Assembly: GCF_029502005.1 (NCBI RefSeq) | Contig: NZ_JAMQOT010000001.1 | Span: 124,001 to 188,000 of the forward strand | DNA from: Natrinema salsiterrestre | GTDB lineage: Archaea > Halobacteriota > Halobacteria > Halobacteriales > Natrialbaceae | Direction of reading: 5' to 3' | DNA: 64,000 nt | In this document: piece by piece, positions 61,280-64,000 of the stretch | Layout: every line of letters begins with the position of its first letter | Position numbering within the stretch: the stretch's first letter is position 1 | The notes under the pieces: model-generated | The model's database searches: none | The model's input: only the letters and a program-made list of their open reading frames with translations | What the model was told of the DNA's origin: nothing | Program-made: the position numbers and the translations under genes

Positions 61280-62821
61280 ATGACAGACAATACCTACGTC
61301 GGTGCGGTCGACCAGGGAACGACGGGGACCCGCTTCATCGTGTTCGATCACGAGGGGCAGGTCGTCGCGAACGCCTACGAGAAACACGAACAGATCTACC
61401 CGGAACCGGGCTGGGTCGAGCACGACCCGATGGAGATCTGGGAGAACACCAAAGATGTCATTCAGCAGGCGCTCGGACAGGCGGGCGTCAGCCCCGACCA
61501 GCTCGAGGCCATCGGCGTCACTAACCAGCGAGAAACCACGCTGCTCTGGGACGCCGATTCGGGCCGGCCAGTGCACAACGCCATCGTCTGGCAGGACCGG
61601 CGGACGACCGACCGCGTCGAGCAACTCGAGGCGGACGATCTCGTCGAGACGATCCGCGACAAGACCGGGCTCGAGGCCGACGCCTACTTCTCGGCGACGA
61701 AAGCCGAGTGGCTGCTCGACAACGCCGACCCGATCAAGCTCGAACGCTCGCGCCCCGAGGACATCCGCGATCGCGCGGAGAAAGGCGAGGTCCTCTTCGG
61801 CACCATCGACACGTGGCTGATCTACAATCTCACGGGCAACCACATCACCGAGGTCACGAACGCCTCGCGGACGATGCTGTACAACATCCACGACCTCGCG
61901 TGGGACGACGAGCTCCTCGAGGAGTTCGACATCCCCGAGGAGATGTTGCCCGAGGTTCGCCCGTCCAGCGACGACGCGACGTACGGCTCGACCGATTCCG
62001 ACGGCTTCCTCGAGAGCGAGGTTCCGGTCGCGGGCGCGCTGGGCGACCAGCAGGCGGCCCTGTTCGGCCAGACCTGTTTCGACGCCGGCGACGCGAAGAA
62101 CACCTACGGCACCGGCTCCTTCTTCCTGATGAACACCGGGAACGAGGCCGTCGAGAGCGACCACGGGCTGTTGACGACGATCGGCTTCCAGCGCTCTGGC
62201 GAGGAGGTCCAGTACGCGCTCGAGGGCTCGATCTTCATCACCGGCGCGGCGATCGAGTGGCTCGAGGACATGACCCTGATCGACGATCCCGCCCAGACGG
62301 CGGAGCTCGCCCGCAGCGTCGACTCGACGGACGGCGTCTACGTCGTCCCCGCCTTCACCGGACTGGGCGCGCCCCACTGGGATCAGCGCGCACGCGGGAC
62401 CATCGTGGGGATGACCCGCGGCACGCGGAAGGAACACGTCGTTCGCGCGACCCTCGAGTCGATCGCCTACCAGACCCGGGACGTCGCGGAGGCGATGGAG
62501 GCGGACTCGGGCATCGAGATGCGCTCGCTGAAGGTCGACGGCGGGGCGGTCAAGAACAACTTCCTCTGTCAGCTGCAGTCCGACATCATCGGGTCAGAGA
62601 TCGTTCGCCCGGTCGTCGACGAGACGACGGCGCTGGGGTCGGCCTACGCGGCCGGCCTCGCCGTCGGCTACTGGAGCGACCCCGACGAGCTGCGGAGCAA
62701 CTGGCAGGTCGACGCGGAGTTCGAGCCGAAGATGGATCCCGGGACGGCCGACCGGCGCTACGACCGCTGGAGCGACGCCGTCGAGCGATCGCGGGACTGG
62801 GCGCAGGACGCGGAGGAATAA
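61280..62821 (+). CDS. glpK: Glycerol kinase
   Basis: A 513-residue FGGY-family kinase that phosphorylates glycerol to glycerol-3-phosphate, the sole entry of glycerol in Haloferax. Start GAVDQGTTGTRFIVFDHEG, the family signature region GALGDQQAALFGQTCF and KNTYGTGSFFLMNTG, and the C-terminal ATP-binding DGGAVKNNFLCQLQSD are complete. Glycerol from Dunaliella is a main carbon source in salterns. Followed after 3 nt by a membrane protein gene. Confidence 0.95.
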   Translation: MTDNTYVGAVDQGTTGTRFIVFDHEGQVVANAYEKHEQIYPEPGWVEHDPMEIWENTKDVIQQALGQAGVSPDQLEAIGVTNQRETTLLWDADSGRPVHNAIVWQDRRTTDRVEQLEADDLVETIRDKTGLEADAYFSATKAEWLLDNADPIKLERSRPEDIRDRAEKGEVLFGTIDTWLIYNLTGNHITEVTNASRTMLYNIHDLAWDDELLEEFDIPEEMLPEVRPSSDDATYGSTDSDGFLESEVPVAGALGDQQAALFGQTCFDAGDAKNTYGTGSFFLMNTGNEAVESDHGLLTTIGFQRSGEEVQYALEGSIFITGAAIEWLEDMTLIDDPAQTAELARSVDSTDGVYVVPAFTGLGAPHWDQRARGTIVGMTRGTRKEHVVRATLESIAYQTRDVAEAMEADSGIEMRSLKVDGGAVKNNFLCQLQSDIIGSEIVRPVVDETTALGSAYAAGLAVGYWSDPDELRSNWQVDAEFEPKMDPGTADRRYDRWSDAVERSRDWAQDAEE

Positions 62822-62824
62822 GCC

Positions 62825-63901
62825 ATGGTGCAGGTACTCCTCCAGGTTCCGGTCATCGGGATGGAGTTCGAAGCGTTCGCCGTCCTGTTCATCGCCGCGC
62901 TCGCCGGCGGTGCGTTCGGCGCAGCGCTCGGCGCGCTGCCCTCGTTCGTCTTCACGGGCTTCGTCGTCTTCCTCGGCGAAGGGATCGCGATCCTCCAGAA
63001 CGAGATCGGGAGCGAGCTCAGCGTCGCGGGGGCTGGTGACATCGCGACCGGTGTCACGGGGACGATCGGCTTCGGCGCGGTCACCGGTCCGCACATCGCC
63101 TTCGCCGGCGGCGTCGCCGCGACGGCCTACGCCGGCCGGAAGTACCCCGAGATGGAACCCGACGACTGGGACTACCACTTCGGGAAGAACATCCTGTACG
63201 CGTTCGGGACCAAGCCCGACATCCTCGCGGTCGGTGCGATCTTCGGCGTCGTCGGGATGCTCATCACCCGGATCATGGGCGGTATCGGGTTCCCGACGGA
63301 CAACATCGCGCTGTCCGTCGTCGCGACGGCCTTCCTCGCGCGCCTCGTCTTCGGCTACCCGCTCGTCGGCAAGGTCGGCGGCTCGAGCATCCTCGACATG
63401 ACGCCCTTCGAGCGCGAGGAGAAACGGGTCGCAGCCGACGGCGGTACCGAGACCGCCCGGCTGGCGACCGAACCGTGGCTCCCCCACCAGTACAAGTGGT
63501 CCGGCGTGACCGCGATCGGCATCGTGGGCGGCATCCTCGGCGGCTTCATCTACATCGAGACCGGGAGCATCTTCCTGGGCTACGCGATTTCCGCGATGAG
63601 TCTGCTGTTCCTCAACCTCGGCGTCGAGAAGATTCCGGTCACGCACCACATCACGCTCCTGGGCGCCGTGGGTGCGGTGATCGCGATGCCCGCTATCGGC
63701 AGTGAACCGGCCGCACTGCTCGTCGCCGGTGCGTTCGGCGCGATCAGCGGTCTCTTCGGCGAACTGACCCAGCGGCTGTTCTACTCCCACTCCGGGACCC
63801 ACGTGGACCCGCCGGCGATGGCGATCGCGCTGTTCATGTTCATCCTCGGCCTCCTCTATCTGGCCGGACTCCTGCCGAACGCCGGTTACCTCGGACTCTA
63901 A
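62825..63901 (+). CDS. GlpX-type membrane protein, candidate glycerol facilitator
   Basis: A 358-residue membrane protein with about ten hydrophobic helices and small-residue-rich loops (GGAFGAALGALPSFVFTGF). It starts 3 nt after glpK and is co-transcribed. In Haloferax the corresponding gene behind glpK was named glpX and proposed to move glycerol; it is unrelated to bacterial GlpX fructose bisphosphatase. Conserved-looking loops are GAVTGPHIAFAGGVAATAYAGRKYP and HITLLGAVGAVIAMP. Transport has not been shown as far as I know. Confidence 0.72.
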   Translation: MVQVLLQVPVIGMEFEAFAVLFIAALAGGAFGAALGALPSFVFTGFVVFLGEGIAILQNEIGSELSVAGAGDIATGVTGTIGFGAVTGPHIAFAGGVAATAYAGRKYPEMEPDDWDYHFGKNILYAFGTKPDILAVGAIFGVVGMLITRIMGGIGFPTDNIALSVVATAFLARLVFGYPLVGKVGGSSILDMTPFEREEKRVAADGGTETARLATEPWLPHQYKWSGVTAIGIVGGILGGFIYIETGSIFLGYAISAMSLLFLNLGVEKIPVTHHITLLGAVGAVIAMPAIGSEPAALLVAGAFGAISGLFGELTQRLFYSHSGTHVDPPAMAIALFMFILGLLYLAGLLPNAGYLGL

Positions 63902-63964
63902 CGGATCGCGGCCAGCGTTCGACGCGACGACCGATTTCGTCGCTATCCGCGTCGCGGAACCGAC

Positions 63965-64000
63965 TTTTTTAGGCTGCTCGGCCCTCGAGTACCGGTTATG
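63965..64000 (+). promoter_or_regulatory. Promoter and start codon of a gene beyond the window
   Basis: TTTTTTAGG at 63965-63973 is a TATA-like box about 30 nt before ATG at 63998-64000, the last three bases of the window. This is the spacing of a leaderless haloarchaeal gene whose body lies outside. Confidence 0.4.

Noticed and set aside
62825-63901. Naming this gene as GlpX fructose-1,6-bisphosphatase
   Set aside because: The product is a multi-helix membrane protein; only the Haloferax gene label is the same.
1-64000. Search for tRNA and rRNA genes
   Set aside because: No cloverleaf with T-loop GTTCRA core in a suitable setting and no rRNA core sequence was recognised by eye; a covariance search would be needed to exclude a tRNA fully.

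Overview
The window reads as part of the main chromosome of an extremely halophilic archaeon (class Halobacteria). The protein-coding regions are GC-rich and the predicted proteins are very acidic. TATA boxes often sit about 26-30 nt upstream of the start codon, the signature of leaderless haloarchaeal transcripts. Several genes belong to families largely confined to this class (HalOD1, DUF5779, DUF5789, a DUF7503-like small protein, AglJ/AglF/AglM/AglG/AglB). The order leuA-ilvBNC-leuCD, then an agl N-glycosylation locus, then glpABC/glpK recalls the Haloferax volcanii chromosome. Genus cannot be set from this view; codon style and gene content resemble Natrinema/Haloterrigena relatives (inference).

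1-8.5 kb is housekeeping and small metabolism: the end of a heavy-metal-associated protein, a DUF2182 membrane protein, a small Rieske protein, a Rid-family protein, diphthine synthase (dph5), a four-helix membrane protein, an alpha/beta hydrolase, an MFS carrier, leuB and an EamA transporter.

8.7-24.3 kb is an accessory island that lies between leuB and leuD, genes that are normally adjacent. It holds three copies of a HalOD1 gene, two of them with a conserved upstream zinc-ribbon gene and a multi-hairpin non-coding block. Between copies B and C sits an apparent ribosomally synthesised, modified peptide (RiPP) locus. It comprises four tandem 35-38-residue precursor peptides (19459-19907, too short for routine calling), a LanM-type dehydratase with no LanC cyclase domain, an MFS exporter, a 426-residue helical protein, an S9 peptidase and a two-gene ABC exporter. 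The precursors contain no cysteine, so ordinary lanthionine formation is not expected. This is the most notable content of the window.

24.4-31.9 kb is the branched-chain amino-acid operon leuA-ilvB-ilvN-ilvC-(small ORF)-leuC-leuD on the minus strand. leuA appears out of frame with its only good start codon at a run of six G. 32-36.8 kb carries small conserved haloarchaeal genes, a four-hairpin repeat block and an AbrB antitoxin with a truncated PIN-toxin remnant.

36.8-53 kb is the S-layer N-glycosylation locus: aglJ, aglM, aglF, a flippase, three alkaline-phosphatase-superfamily enzymes, an AglQ-like protein, two glycosyltransferases, the oligosaccharyltransferase aglB and a DUF368 polyprenyl-phosphate-carrier homologue. 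By eye, the 40-47 kb part is less GC-rich than its flanks.

53-64 kb carries a CHAT (caspase-like) protein, an Orc1/Cdc6-like ATPase with a degenerate P-loop that is translationally coupled to glpC, the glpABC dehydrogenase operon, and the divergent glpK with a membrane protein that probably handles glycerol. No rRNA, tRNA or CRISPR array was recognised.
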